A stretch of 54,242 nt of DNA from DATELY01 sp035276085. GTDB lineage: Bacteria; Pseudomonadota; Gammaproteobacteria; Steroidobacterales; Steroidobacteraceae. The stretch spans positions 1 to 54,242 of the forward strand of contig DATELY010000252.1 in NCBI GenBank assembly GCA_035276085.1, in the 5' to 3' direction. Shown piece after piece: positions 16,176-24,735 of this stretch. The position numbers and the translations under genes were made by a program. The notes beneath the pieces were generated by a model. It saw only the letters and a list, made by a program, of their open reading frames with translations, searched no databases and was not told the origin of the DNA. Each line of letters opens with the position of its first letter. Position 1 is the first letter of the stretch.

Positions 16176-19100
16176 TCAGCAGTTGCAGTCGCTGCGGCAG
16201 TACTTCGCGACGCATTCGCGCAGACGCTCGAGATTGACGCCGGCTTCGCGCAACCGCTTCTCCAGCTCGGGGCTGATGACGCCATCGCGCTGCAGAACAC
16301 AGGCAATGAGCTTGCAGAGCGAGCTCACGTCGGAACCGCCAGTGGTATCGCCATCCGTCGTGCTCGAGCCGCCACCTTGCGGAACAGGCCGATCGCCGCC
16401 GCGCCACACAGCCGCAGTCAACGTCTTCTCGCGTGTGAACGGCTCTCCTCGAGGCGTCATACCGCGCGCTCGAATACGGCAGCGATAGACACCCGCTACC
16501 GTCGTTGCAAAGTCGGCGGTGAAGTTGCCGTCGGCTTGCGGTGTGAAGCTCAGCGTCTGCATCGCCCCGTTCGGCCGCGTCACGTCCGCCCATACGTCGG
16601 TGCCGGCGGTGAGCGGAATACCGGAGTGAGCGATGGATGCGTTGAGCGACACGCGTGCACCCGGCTCGAAGCTCGCCTGTTCCAGATGTGCCTGCAGCGA
16701 GACGTTCGAATAGGCATGCACGATCAGACTGTAGGGAGCGGTGCGCACTTGCGCGGCAGCCGCGGTGGGCTGCGCAACCGCGACACTCTCCGTCGCAAGC
16801 ATGGCTGCTCGTTGCGCTGCCGGACCGTGCTCTCGCAGTGAACGACGCGGCGCGGTCACGGCGTGCATGCCCCGAACGATGGAGCGATCGACGCCATCCG
16901 GTGAATCGGAGCGCTCCAGCCGCGGGCGACCGATCGTGATCAGCGCATGCCACGTGCCCCCGTCGTCGAAGCGATTAGCCGTGAGCTCCGTCGGCAATGC
17001 CAATCGATAGTAGGTCACGCCGTCGGACAGCACGAAGCGCATGCCGGGTTCCGACAGGGCACGCCACGGCTCGAGGATCTGACCGTTCGGCGTCTGCAGA
17101 CGGAAGTCGACGATCTTCGTATTCGGCGTGAGGAGAATGACATCGACACCCGCATCGGCGGAGGTCAACTGGAACGGCACGCGCTCGACGCGTCCCGCCA
17201 TCAACTGACCCTCGGGATCGAGCACGATTTCGGCATTGCTGATGCCGGCGAGAATCTGCAGGAAATACTTCTGCAGCATGAAGCGGTTGTCGGTGCCGAT
17301 CGCACCCGTCACCAGCAGGTAGCCGCCGTTGTTGCCCGAGATCGTCTGCAACGCGGGGACGCTGATGTTCTGCGGCTTGCCCAGGCCCACCGCGTATGTG
17401 AACTCGTTGATCTCCGCGGCGACGTCAGCGATGTAGCGAGCGCGGTTCTCGACGCCGTCGGTCAATACCACGAGCGCCTTCACATCGAACGGTGTTGGCG
17501 TGTTGTTGAGAATGCCGCGGCCGTCGAAGATGCCATCACCGATCGACGTCTGCCCACTCGGATCGAGGCCGGTGCCGTTGATCACGTCCTTGGTGGTGTT
17601 GCGATTGACGTCCGACAGTCCGCCCGAGCCCAGCGGCAGCACGTTCTGCAGCACCTGAGCGTCCTGGTTGAAACGCACGATGCCGACGCCATCGCCTTCG
17701 AGCATCGCATCGACGAAGATGCCCGCCGCCTGCTGCAGCGACGTGTGCTTCGATTGGCCATCGCCGCGATCCTCGCTCATGCTGCCCGAGCGATCGAGCA
17801 CGAGTGCCGTCGCCGCTGTCTTGCGCGCGACCGTGTTACCGAGAATGGTGATGTTCCAACTCTGTGTGCCGGTTGCATCCTGCACGGTGACGACTTGAGG
17901 CGGCAACGTCGAGCCGACGGTGCTCGTGCGATAGATCACCCACAGGCGCGCGGTGGCAACACCGCTGCCGGTAGGACCGACGGTGACGCTCGAGTTGAAT
18001 GCGACCAGCTGCGTGTGCGATGGCGCACCCCCCGGCGCGTATTGCAGCGTGACGGCGCTCGCTGGCGCGATCACTTCGAACGTGATCGCCAGTGCTGTCT
18101 CACGCACCATCCCCATCGGTCCCTGCGGCACGTCCTGGAAGTTGAGGGTCGGTGTCAGCAGGTTGATGCTGGCCGTATCGCAGCGATCCACTTCAACGCG
18201 TTCCGATCCTTGACGCACGATGAAGCCGAGCTGGTTCCATTTGTCGACCATGTCCTGATAGCTGCCGACGAGACCGCTGGTCCAGCTCTGATTCGACACG
18301 CCCCCGCGCGTGACGAAGTTCGGCCGCGGTACGGGCCACCAGTTGTTGCCGCACGCGAAGAAGTCCGCTTGCCATGGCAGCGCCATGACATACGTGAGAT
18401 CGCCGGGCGCCAACGCCGCGTGGTTCAGTCGAAACGGCTCGCCATAGTTGGCGGCAACGAGCATGGGACGCTGACTCGCATCGAGACCGCCGGCCTCGAT
18501 GCCGGGGAAGAACGCGCCACCGACGCATGCCTCGAGCGCCGCACGGTCGAGTCCTTCGGGCGTGATCGTCGCGGCGGGTGCGGGAACGCCCGTCCAGTCG
18601 TTCGTGTACGTGCCGTTCTTCCAACGTTCCATGTGCGCGTATTGAACCGCTGTCAAACGACCGTCGGCAGTACTCGATTCATTCAGCTGCGGCATGTCCG
18701 CGGCGCCGCCGCCCGGAGCGCTCAGACGATTGAAGATCGCGTTGCGCAGGGCGTTGCTGGTGACAGGGTCGGTCCAGCTGTGTGCACCGAAGGTGTCCTC
18801 GACGGCGCGGATGTCGCGTGCGCGTTGCAGGATCGGATAGACATCGTTCGTGTATGAAGTCGTGGTCGGCGCGGCGATCAATCCCCCATCGACCATCGCC
18901 TGGGTGGCGCGATCGTAAAGCGTGATCACGCTTTCCTGCTGCGGCGCGAATTTCGGCGGACCGACGATGATCCAGGCTCCCGTCACAGCGGGTGTCGAGT
19001 TGTCGGAGCGCAGGGTGATGCTCGCCGTGACCGGGCCATCGGAGACGTCGTCGTACCAATCGTCGTTGCCCCAGAACGAGCTCATCCCGGAGCCGACGGG

Positions 19101-19571
19101 CGATGCCGATTTGCCGAAGCCACCCAGCACGAGCAGGCGATTGTCGTCGTCGGTGCGGATCTCGCCGAGCGGTACGGTCACCTCGCTCGTGCCGGAGAAC
19201 TTGATCTTGCCGGTGTCGAACAGCTTGCGTTGATTCGGTCCCGTGGTCGTGCGCGCACCGGGGTCGATGGTCAGATCGGATGCAGACTCCGAATTGCCGC
19301 GGCCAGGATTCGCTGGCTTCTTGTTGACGACATGAACGCTCCACGAGATCTCGGCGTCCGCATCGGTGATCTCATGCACCGTGCCATCGTCGTGATGCGC
19401 GAAGATGCGGAAGCGCGCCGCCTGGCGCTTCACGCGACACTGGTCATCCTTGAAGCCGCCGGTCGGCTCGGGGACCTCGCCCACCCGTTCGGGCCCGATG
19501 AAGAACTCATCGGGACTATTGCCGACGCGTGCGATACCGATCGCGGGGTGAATCTTGTAGACGGTTGCCAT
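16176..19571 (-). CDS. LodA/GoxA-like CTQ amino acid oxidase fused to a von Willebrand A domain
   Basis: A 1131-residue protein from the ATG at 19571, supported by GGAG six bases upstream (an ATG at 19583 lacks such a site). Residues 1-~480 are LodA-like: MATVYKIHPAIGIARVGNSP, EFFIGPERVGEVPEP, FWGNDDWYDDVSDGPVTA. The candidate quinone-forming pair is Cys349 (EACVGGAFFPGIEAG) and Trp412 (or 411) in FFACGNNWWPVPRPNF, 62-63 residues apart against 65 in LodA (Cys516/Trp581). A VWA domain follows with MIDAS motif DRSGSMS at 593-599 and a conserved LTDGVENRA segment. Beta-rich repeats follow, then a tail with six cysteines in the last ~50 residues (ending RSDCNC). No signal peptide is visible. The oxidase part is much shorter than the ~725-residue LodA. 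The substrate is unknown. Confidence 0.85.
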   Translation of the reverse strand: MATVYKIHPAIGIARVGNSPDEFFIGPERVGEVPEPTGGFKDDQCRVKRQAARFRIFAHHDDGTVHEITDADAEISWSVHVVNKKPANPGRGNSESASDLTIDPGARTTTGPNQRKLFDTGKIKFSGTSEVTVPLGEIRTDDDNRLLVLGGFGKSASPVGSGMSSFWGNDDWYDDVSDGPVTASITLRSDNSTPAVTGAWIIVGPPKFAPQQESVITLYDRATQAMVDGGLIAAPTTTSYTNDVYPILQRARDIRAVEDTFGAHSWTDPVTSNALRNAIFNRLSAPGGGAADMPQLNESSTADGRLTAVQYAHMERWKNGTYTNDWTGVPAPAATITPEGLDRAALEACVGGAFFPGIEAGGLDASQRPMLVAANYGEPFRLNHAALAPGDLTYVMALPWQADFFACGNNWWPVPRPNFVTRGGVSNQSWTSGLVGSYQDMVDKWNQLGFIVRQGSERVEVDRCDTASINLLTPTLNFQDVPQGPMGMVRETALAITFEVIAPASAVTLQYAPGGAPSHTQLVAFNSSVTVGPTGSGVATARLWVIYRTSTVGSTLPPQVVTVQDATGTQSWNITILGNTVARKTAATALVLDRSGSMSEDRGDGQSKHTSLQQAAGIFVDAMLEGDGVGIVRFNQDAQVLQNVLPLGSGGLSDVNRNTTKDVINGTGLDPSGQTSIGDGIFDGRGILNNTPTPFDVKALVVLTDGVENRARYIADVAAEINEFTYAVGLGKPQNISVPALQTISGNNGGYLLVTGAIGTDNRFMLQKYFLQILAGISNAEIVLDPEGQLMAGRVERVPFQLTSADAGVDVILLTPNTKIVDFRLQTPNGQILEPWRALSEPGMRFVLSDGVTYYRLALPTELTANRFDDGGTWHALITIGRPRLERSDSPDGVDRSIVRGMHAVTAPRRSLREHGPAAQRAAMLATESVAVAQPTAAAAQVRTAPYSLIVHAYSNVSLQAHLEQASFEPGARVSLNASIAHSGIPLTAGTDVWADVTRPNGAMQTLSFTPQADGNFTADFATTVAGVYRCRIRARGMTPRGEPFTREKTLTAAVWRGGDRPVPQGGGSSTTDGDTTGGSDVSSLCKLIACVLQRDGVISPELEKRLREAGVNLERLRECVAKYCRSDCNC

Positions 19572-19586
19572 CTCGATCTCCATTCA

Positions 19587-19602
19587 GTGCAGCGTGCTGC
19601 AC
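19587..19602. promoter_or_regulatory. 16-bp palindrome directly upstream of the lodA-like start
   Basis: GTGCAGC-GT-GCTGCAC is a perfect seven-base inverted repeat with a two-base centre, 15 bases upstream of the preferred start codon at 19571. It could be an operator for a dimeric repressor or a leader hairpin affecting translation. No regulator gene is adjacent. The rest of the 19603-19796 gap shows no other feature. Confidence 0.45.
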
Positions 19603-19796
19603 AGTAGAGAAAGCGAGGGCAACGCCTCTATCGGTCAGGAGTACAGTGCAAGCGAAAAGAGCGCGCGCTGCGTCAACAGGCCGACCTGTGACGTATTCCA
19701 CATCGCGTACGCGCTAACCGAAGGCTATTGAGGGAGTTTTCCCGCGAGTACCGCTTTTGTCAGTAAGCAGTTCAGAAACGACGGGGTATCGCGATC

Positions 19797-20015
19797 ATGG
19801 CCACTTGGAGGGAGAAGCTGGACCGTTTGTCCGACGCGATCGAGCGCGCTCGTGCAAACGCACAGCCTTTGTTGCCGCAAAGGGCCGAAGCGGTCTATCG
19901 ATTGCTGGACGCGTATCGCCTGGCCGGTGCGCCGGGGCTCGACAGCGAGCTGCCCGCACCCATCGTTCGCCGTCCCTTGGACGTGCGGCCGCAAGGCCCG
20001 CTCGGTCCCATCTGA
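19797..20015 (+). CDS. Small hypothetical protein (72 aa)
   Basis: An isolated 72-residue frame (MATWREKLDRLSDAIERARA, then LLPQRAEAVYRLLDAYRLAG) with a strongly amphipathic, Arg/Glu-rich helical first half and a Pro-rich end. Third codon positions are GC-rich as in its neighbours. No ribosome binding site is evident before the ATG, and no family is recognised. It could be non-genic. Confidence 0.4.
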   Translation: MATWREKLDRLSDAIERARANAQPLLPQRAEAVYRLLDAYRLAGAPGLDSELPAPIVRRPLDVRPQGPLGPI

Positions 20016-20188
20016 AATCCGTTCGTCTCGAACGGCGAGAAACTCGGAGCGCGCACTAGTTCATACAGAGGCCGCCATCCAGTTCGCTGGCCATCTCTTT
20101 GCAGCGCCGCGGAGCTGGGTACCCTCAACCTGGCAAGTTGAAAAAGCCCCCCTGCATCGGTTGCGAGAGGCGTGACTTCGCCCGCTCC

Positions 20189-21334
20189 TCAATCCGCCAT
20201 CAAGGCCTTCGCAATGGACACTTTCTGCAGCTCCGAGGTACCCGCGTAGATGCGCTGAATGCGCGCTGCCGTGTACATGTGGGCGATCGGCGTGTCGCGC
20301 ATCTGACCCGCACCGCCGAACAGCTGCTGGCACTTGTCGACCACGCGATTCTCCATCTCGGTCAACCATAGCTTCAGCATCGCGCCTTCTTCGAAGGTGA
20401 ATGCCTTGTCCAACAGCTTGCGCACGGATTGGTCCACGAACGCGCGACCTACTTCGATGTCCGTCTTGCACTCGGCGAGCACGAACTGCGTGTTCTGGAA
20501 GTCGATGACACGTTGATCGAACACCTTGCGTTCCTTCGTGTATTCGAGCGTCAGCGTGAGCGCGAGTTCTGCCGCGCCCAGAGAACGCGCCGCGATCTGG
20601 ATGCGGTCTTCCATGAACGTGCTCATCAGGATGCGCATGGCCTCGCCTTCCTTGCCGAGCAGGTTCGACACGGGAACACGCACGTTGCGGAAGTGCAGTT
20701 CGCCGGTATCGCCCGCCGGCCAACCGACCATCGGGATCTTGCGGCGCTCGACGCCCGGCGTGTCTGCATCCACGATGATGATGCTCATGCCGCGGCCACG
20801 CTTGCTGGGATCCGTCTTCGCGACGACGTAGAGCACATCCGCGCCGGTGCCATTGGAAATGAAGAACTTGTCGCCGTTGATGACGTATTGATCGCCCTCG
20901 CGCACGGCAGTTGCCTTGATCGCCGTGGGATCGCTGCCGGCATCGGGTTCGGTCAACGGCATGGCTTGCGAAATCTCGCCCGACAGAATGCCGGGTGCGT
21001 ACTTCGCCTTCTGCTCCGGGCTGCCGAAGGACATGAGAATGTGCGTTGCGATGTCAGCCATCAACGAGCTGCCGGTGAGCGCCGAACCCACGGAACGACC
21101 GAGCTCTTCCGCGAGAATCACGTTGAAAACAAAATCGCCGCCGGCACCGCCGAGATCTTCAGGAACCGCGGAGCCGAGAATTCCGGCCTTTCCCGCTTTG
21201 CGCCAGAACTCCTTGTCGAGACCGCCCTGCTCCGCATAGCGCCGATAGTTGGGCTCCAGCTCCTTGTCGAGGAAGGCACGCACCGTACGGCGGAACAATT
21301 CATGCTCTTCGGTGTAGCCATATCTGACGCCCAT
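20189..21334 (-). CDS. Acyl-CoA dehydrogenase
   Basis: A 381-residue FAD flavoprotein oxidising acyl-CoA to enoyl-CoA. QAMPLTEPDAGSDPTAIKAT, GDKFFISNGTGADVLYVVAK and the C-terminal MYTAARIQRIYAGTSELQK are family signatures. The usual IYEGT glutamate, the base in medium/short-chain enzymes, is alanine (IYAGT). In long-chain and isovaleryl enzymes the base lies earlier instead, and here STFMEDRIQIAARSLG offers Glu/Asp at that place. This suggests the long- or branched-chain type, but the substrate cannot be set. Start ATG at 21334. Behind a probable TetR-type operator. Confidence 0.92.
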   Translation of the reverse strand: MGVRYGYTEEHELFRRTVRAFLDKELEPNYRRYAEQGGLDKEFWRKAGKAGILGSAVPEDLGGAGGDFVFNVILAEELGRSVGSALTGSSLMADIATHILMSFGSPEQKAKYAPGILSGEISQAMPLTEPDAGSDPTAIKATAVREGDQYVINGDKFFISNGTGADVLYVVAKTDPSKRGRGMSIIIVDADTPGVERRKIPMVGWPAGDTGELHFRNVRVPVSNLLGKEGEAMRILMSTFMEDRIQIAARSLGAAELALTLTLEYTKERKVFDQRVIDFQNTQFVLAECKTDIEVGRAFVDQSVRKLLDKAFTFEEGAMLKLWLTEMENRVVDKCQQLFGGAGQMRDTPIAHMYTAARIQRIYAGTSELQKVSIAKALMAD

Positions 21335-21356
21335 GATCCTGCCCCCCGCTCAATGT

Positions 21357-21385
21357 AACGATCGTTCTATGGGACGCAGATCATA
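21357..21385 (-). promoter_or_regulatory. Promoter and palindromic operator of the acyl-CoA dehydrogenase gene
   Basis: On the minus strand a TATGAT -10 element lies at 21385-21380, and the perfect palindrome AACGATCGTT at 21366-21357 falls just after the predicted transcription start, 23 bases before the start codon. That is a repressor position. AACGNNCGTT palindromes are typical of TetR-family regulators of fatty acid genes. The regulator is not in the window. Confidence 0.5.
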
Positions 21386-21497
21386 TACTCGCGTACGGCT
21401 ATGCGCCTATGAGCAGGTGTTGCACGAACGCGGTGTGCCCGCACCCGACGCGGAAGACAGAGTGGCGCAGGCATTGATGACTAAGGAGTGGAGAAGC

Positions 21498-21887
21498 TCA
21501 ACTCAGTGCGCCGCTCCCGTACGGACGCGTGAGAATCTCGAGGTAGTGGCCGTTCGGATCGTTCCAATACACGCCCCGACCGCCATCGTTGTGATTGATC
21601 TGCTGCGGTCGTCGATGCGCCGGATCCGCCCAGTATTCGAGGCCGCGAGATGTGATGCGCGCGAAGATCGCATCGAACTCTGCTTCGCTCACGAGAAAGG
21701 CGTAATGCTCGATGGGCATCGCTTCATCCGAGTCCTGGAAATCCAGCGTCACGCCGTTCGAGAGCGCCACATTCCAGAACGGACCGAAACGGGTCGGTGT
21801 ATCCAATCCCAGAATCTCCGCAAGAAACGCGGCGGAGGCCCGTGCGTCGCGCGCGGGAACGATGGTGTGATTGAGTTGAATCGACAT
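21498..21887 (-). CDS. VOC-superfamily protein
   Basis: A 129-residue VOC-fold protein: MSIQLNHTIVPARDARASAA, AEILGLDTPTRFGPFWNVAL and the C-terminal GVYWNDPNGHYLEILTRPYG, with His7 and Glu in HYLEILT as likely metal ligands. EHYAFLVSEAEFDAIFARI supplies the second His. This ligand set suits a metal-dependent dioxygenase/glyoxalase-like enzyme. Start ATG at 21887. It lies next to a decayed response-regulator fragment. Confidence 0.85.
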   Translation of the reverse strand: MSIQLNHTIVPARDARASAAFLAEILGLDTPTRFGPFWNVALSNGVTLDFQDSDEAMPIEHYAFLVSEAEFDAIFARITSRGLEYWADPAHRRPQQINHNDGGRGVYWNDPNGHYLEILTRPYGSGALS

Positions 21888-21927
21888 GACTGGCTCCGTG
21901 AACGGTGGCCGACGAGACCAGTGTGCA

Positions 21928-22050
21928 TCACTCATCTACCAACCGATACCCGACGCCCGTTTCGGTAAGCAGGTAGGACGGCCGCGCCGGATCCTCTTCC
22001 AGGGCCAGCAGTCGATGTTCGATGGGCGCAAACGTGAACATCCGCGCCTC
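21928..22050 (-). pseudogene. C-terminal remnant of an OmpR/KdpE-type response regulator
   Basis: Read on the minus strand, about 35 codons ending at the stop at 21930-21928 give EHRLLALEEDPARPSYLL and TETGVGYRLVDE. This is the end of the winged-helix DNA-binding domain of KdpE-like regulators (compare the family pattern KLEADPARPRYLLTETGVGYR). No receiver domain or start of the wing is found upstream: beyond about 22050 the frame loses similarity and runs into non-coding sequence. I read it as the tail of a deleted gene. The 21888-22217 gap otherwise holds only the terminator of the next gene. Confidence 0.65.
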
Positions 22051-22163
22051 GGACCGTGCGATCGACTCGAGGAAGTTCTACACAATCACTTGTCCCCGTT
22101 CACCTGCCCCCGTTGCGGGTGACAAGGCCGTCGCCAGTCTCCAAGCGGCGATTCGGGACATTC

Positions 22164-22205
22164 AAAAAAGAACTTTGCAGGCCGGCTCGATCCAAGCCGG
22201 CCTGC
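22164..22205 (-). terminator. Rho-independent terminator of the CC_3452-like gene
   Basis: An 11-bp perfect stem (GCAGGCCGGCT / AGCCGGCCTGC, 22177-22205, seven-base loop) is followed on the minus strand by AAAGTTC and a run of six T. It lies 13 bases after the stop codon. Confidence 0.85.
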
Positions 22206-22217
22206 AGCGCGTACGAC

Positions 22218-22526
22218 TTACTTCTCGTCCAGGCCGCGGTTGCACTGAGCGAGCTGATCCTGAGAGAAATCGCCCTTGCTCGAGGTGAAGGAAACGACTT
22301 GTCCGAAGCGCTTCGCCACAGCGCGGCAGGCAGCGCTGGGAGAGCCCTGCGACGGGGATGCGCTCGTGCACGTGGTCGCCTCGCAACGCCAGATCATCGA
22401 AGCCAGAACGGGCTTCTGCTTGTCGATCGGCTTCGACAGCGTTGCAACCAGCGGAGCCTCAGCGGCGAGAACGCTGCCGGCGGACAACAACGAAAGAGCT
22501 ACAGTAAGCATGACTCGGCGTGACAC
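22218..22526 (-). CDS. Small secreted protein, CC_3452 family
   Basis: A 102-residue protein with a signal peptide (VMLTVALSLLSAGSVLAAEA). The short mature domain has the family pattern ASMIWRCEATTCTSAS, SAACRAVAKRFGQVVSF and AQCNRGLDE, with four cysteines likely forming two periplasmic disulphides. The function of the family is unknown. The start is a GTG at 22526 with GAGGAG eight bases upstream. The ATG at 22511 has no such site. A strong terminator follows. Confidence 0.75.
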   Translation of the reverse strand: MSRRVMLTVALSLLSAGSVLAAEAPLVATLSKPIDKQKPVLASMIWRCEATTCTSASPSQGSPSAACRAVAKRFGQVVSFTSSKGDFSQDQLAQCNRGLDEK

Positions 22527-23049
22527 TAGGTTTACTCCTCTACTAGAAAAACGGGATGAAACGCTCGGCTGGCATTAGTTGCGGTAGTCGCGTCGATATC
22601 GGCGGGAACTCAGGCAGGCTTGAGCCGTGCGGGTTCGTCCGTGAGCGTCAGTCTCCGTTGTGCCCACGACATCGGATCGACCTTGAGCGATTCAACTTAA
22701 GACGGGGGCGAAGTCTACGATAGGTTGACTTCGCACACACGACTTTGTGTGAGAGAACCGTCACACGAATCCCTCGCACCAATGCGTCAACGCCGTTACG
22801 CGCGGAGCTGAAGTGCCTATCAACCCGCATTCCCCGCACGATTCGCTGCCTGCGCAGCATTAGCAGCCATGCGCCGGACGCACTACCAGAAATGCGTGTA
22901 GCGACCTGGACCAATAGTCGCGTTCGCACGCTGGAGGCGCCATACGGCCCCACGAGCAGCAGTGCGAAACGCCGTGCCGAGCACGCCCCGGTAGTGCCCG
23001 TAGTCCGGTGAACCGCCTACGAGCCGAAACCTGCGCTACCCTGCGTCAC
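22527..23049. other. Intergenic region with no supported gene
   Basis: About 520 bases between the divergent CC_3452-like gene and the transporter. Frames present on both strands are short, arginine-rich and lack ribosome binding sites. Promoters for both genes must lie here, but I see no convincing -35/-10 pair, operator or riboswitch-like structure. Confidence 0.5.
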
Positions 23050-24354
23050 ATGGTCGCGCACACTGCTCCCCCGCCGCCCAGCACGAGTGACGCTCACAGC
23101 ACGCCGGCGTACGCACCTCACTTGCGGATGTTCGTCTTCGCGCTGTTCTTCGTGTTCGGCGGCATCACGAGCCTCAACGACGTCATCATTCCGAAGCTCA
23201 AAGAGCTGTTCGTCCTCTCGTACGCGGAGGCGATGCTCGTGCAATCCGCGTTCTTCGCCGCGTACTTCATCGTGTCCAACCCCGCCGCGATGATCGTCGA
23301 GCGCACGGGCCACCTGCGTGCCGCCGTCATCGGTCTGCTGACCATGACAGCCGGCTGCCTGCTGTTCGTGCCGGCGTCCTCGTCGGGTTCGTTCGCCGTG
23401 TTCCTGTGCGCGCTGTTCGTGCTCGCAAGCGGCATCACCATCGTGCAAGTCGTCGCCAATCCGTTGATCTCGATGCTGGGCGAACCCAGCTCGGCGCCGA
23501 GTCGGCTGACGTTTGCGCAGGCATTCAACTCGCTCGGCACGACGATCTTTCCCTATGTCGGCTCGATCCTGATTCTCGGCTCGCTCGCGACGGTGGATCC
23601 GAGCACGCTTTCCAGTACGGCGCTCGACGCATATCGCACTCAGGAAACGCACGTGATCGTGCGTACCTACGTGGGTCTGGCCATCGTGCTGTGTCTGGTG
23701 GCCGCAGCCGTCTGGCGGCAACGCGGCAGCCTCGTCGAAACGCGCGCGCGGCAAGTCAGTTGGCTGCAGGCGTTCACGCTGCTCGAGCGCCCGCGTTTTG
23801 CTATCGGCGCGCTGTGTATCTTTCTGTACGTGGGCGCCGAGGTAGCGATCGGCTCGCTCATCGTGAACTACTTGATGCAGCCGAACGTGATGGGACTGGC
23901 TGAACAGGCGGCCGGCAAACACGTGCCCTACTACTGGGGTGGCGCGATGATCGGTCGGTTCGTCGGCGCCTATGTGTTGCGACTCAGCTCACCCGGAAAG
24001 GTGTTGGCGTGCGCGGCGGGAACTGCGATGACGTTGCTGTTCATCTCGGCCAACACGGTCGGCGCAGTCAGCGGGTGGACGCTGCTTGCAGTCGGACTGT
24101 GCAACTCGATCATGTTTCCGACCATCTTCTCGCTGGCTTGCGAGGGCCTCGGCGTGCGTGCGCCCGAAGGCTCGGGCGTCATCTGCATGGCGATCGTCGG
24201 CGGCGCCATCCTGCCGCCGTTGACCGGTCACGTGGCCGACATGAACTCGTTGAAGTTTGCGCTCTTCGTGCCGGCGCTGTGCTATGCGGTGATTCTGGCG
24301 TACGGCATTTATGCCAGGCGTCCGGTCGTCCCAGTGAGCGATCGAGGATCGTAG
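23050..24354 (+). CDS. FucP-like sugar:proton MFS symporter
   Basis: A 434-residue inner-membrane protein with twelve hydrophobic helices. FFVFGGITSLNDVIIPKLKE, FFAAYFIVSNPAAMIVERTG and GITIVQVVANPLISMLGEPS are the signatures of the FucP/GluP (fucose, glucose/galactose) family. SRLTFAQAFNSLGTTIFPYV and YYWGGAMIGRFVGAYVL are further conserved segments. I start at the ATG at 23050. A GTG at 23008 is possible, and neither has a clear ribosome binding site. No sugar-catabolic gene is adjacent, so the substrate is open. Confidence 0.9.
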   Translation: MVAHTAPPPPSTSDAHSTPAYAPHLRMFVFALFFVFGGITSLNDVIIPKLKELFVLSYAEAMLVQSAFFAAYFIVSNPAAMIVERTGHLRAAVIGLLTMTAGCLLFVPASSSGSFAVFLCALFVLASGITIVQVVANPLISMLGEPSSAPSRLTFAQAFNSLGTTIFPYVGSILILGSLATVDPSTLSSTALDAYRTQETHVIVRTYVGLAIVLCLVAAAVWRQRGSLVETRARQVSWLQAFTLLERPRFAIGALCIFLYVGAEVAIGSLIVNYLMQPNVMGLAEQAAGKHVPYYWGGAMIGRFVGAYVLRLSSPGKVLACAAGTAMTLLFISANTVGAVSGWTLLAVGLCNSIMFPTIFSLACEGLGVRAPEGSGVICMAIVGGAILPPLTGHVADMNSLKFALFVPALCYAVILAYGIYARRPVVPVSDRGS

Positions 24355-24403
24355 CCGGCACGTGCGGACGAGCGGTCTCAGCCTTAGGCGATGATGCCGT
24401 GGG

Positions 24404-24589
24404 TCAATGCTGATCGATGTTCGCCAGGATGTGCAGCAACAGATCCATCTGCTCATCGGGCTGGCTCTGCGGGATCGGGAACGTTTTGTCGAGCGCCCCT
24501 GCAACGATCTCGAGCGCCCGGTCGATACCGAGGCTGGTCAGATTGCTCTCACACTGAAAGCGCATTGGACGACTCGAACCGTCTAGCAT
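24404..24589 (-). CDS. Small hypothetical protein (61 aa)
   Basis: A 61-residue frame from the ATG at 24589 (MLDGSSRPMRFQCESNLTSL, then GIDRALEIVAGALDKTFPIP and QMDLLLHILANIDQH). Codon third positions are GC-rich and the composition is protein-like with two amphipathic helices. It lies in the 24355-24735 gap between two plus-strand genes. An ATG at 24565 is an alternative start. No family is recognised. Confidence 0.4.
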   Translation of the reverse strand: MLDGSSRPMRFQCESNLTSLGIDRALEIVAGALDKTFPIPQSQPDEQMDLLLHILANIDQH

Positions 24590-24735
24590 TGGCAAACCCC
24601 CGTGCCCTTCCAACGTTGAGTCCGGACGAAGGTTCCGCCCCGGACCGGCGCATAAGGGTATGACAGGGCGGATCGTGCTCGAATTGAGACAGCGTGCACA
24701 CTTTACTCACGACCGACACACAGCTCGTAGACACA

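Noticed and set aside
16947..18857. A 636-codon open frame on the plus strand, antisense to the lodA-like gene
   Set aside because: The peptide is Arg/His/Asp-rich with no family features, as expected for the shadow of a high-GC gene. The opposite strand encodes clear LodA and VWA motifs.
22648..22953. A 101-codon minus-strand frame in the 22.5-23.0 kb gap
   Set aside because: Arg-rich, no ribosome binding site, no family resemblance; probably chance.
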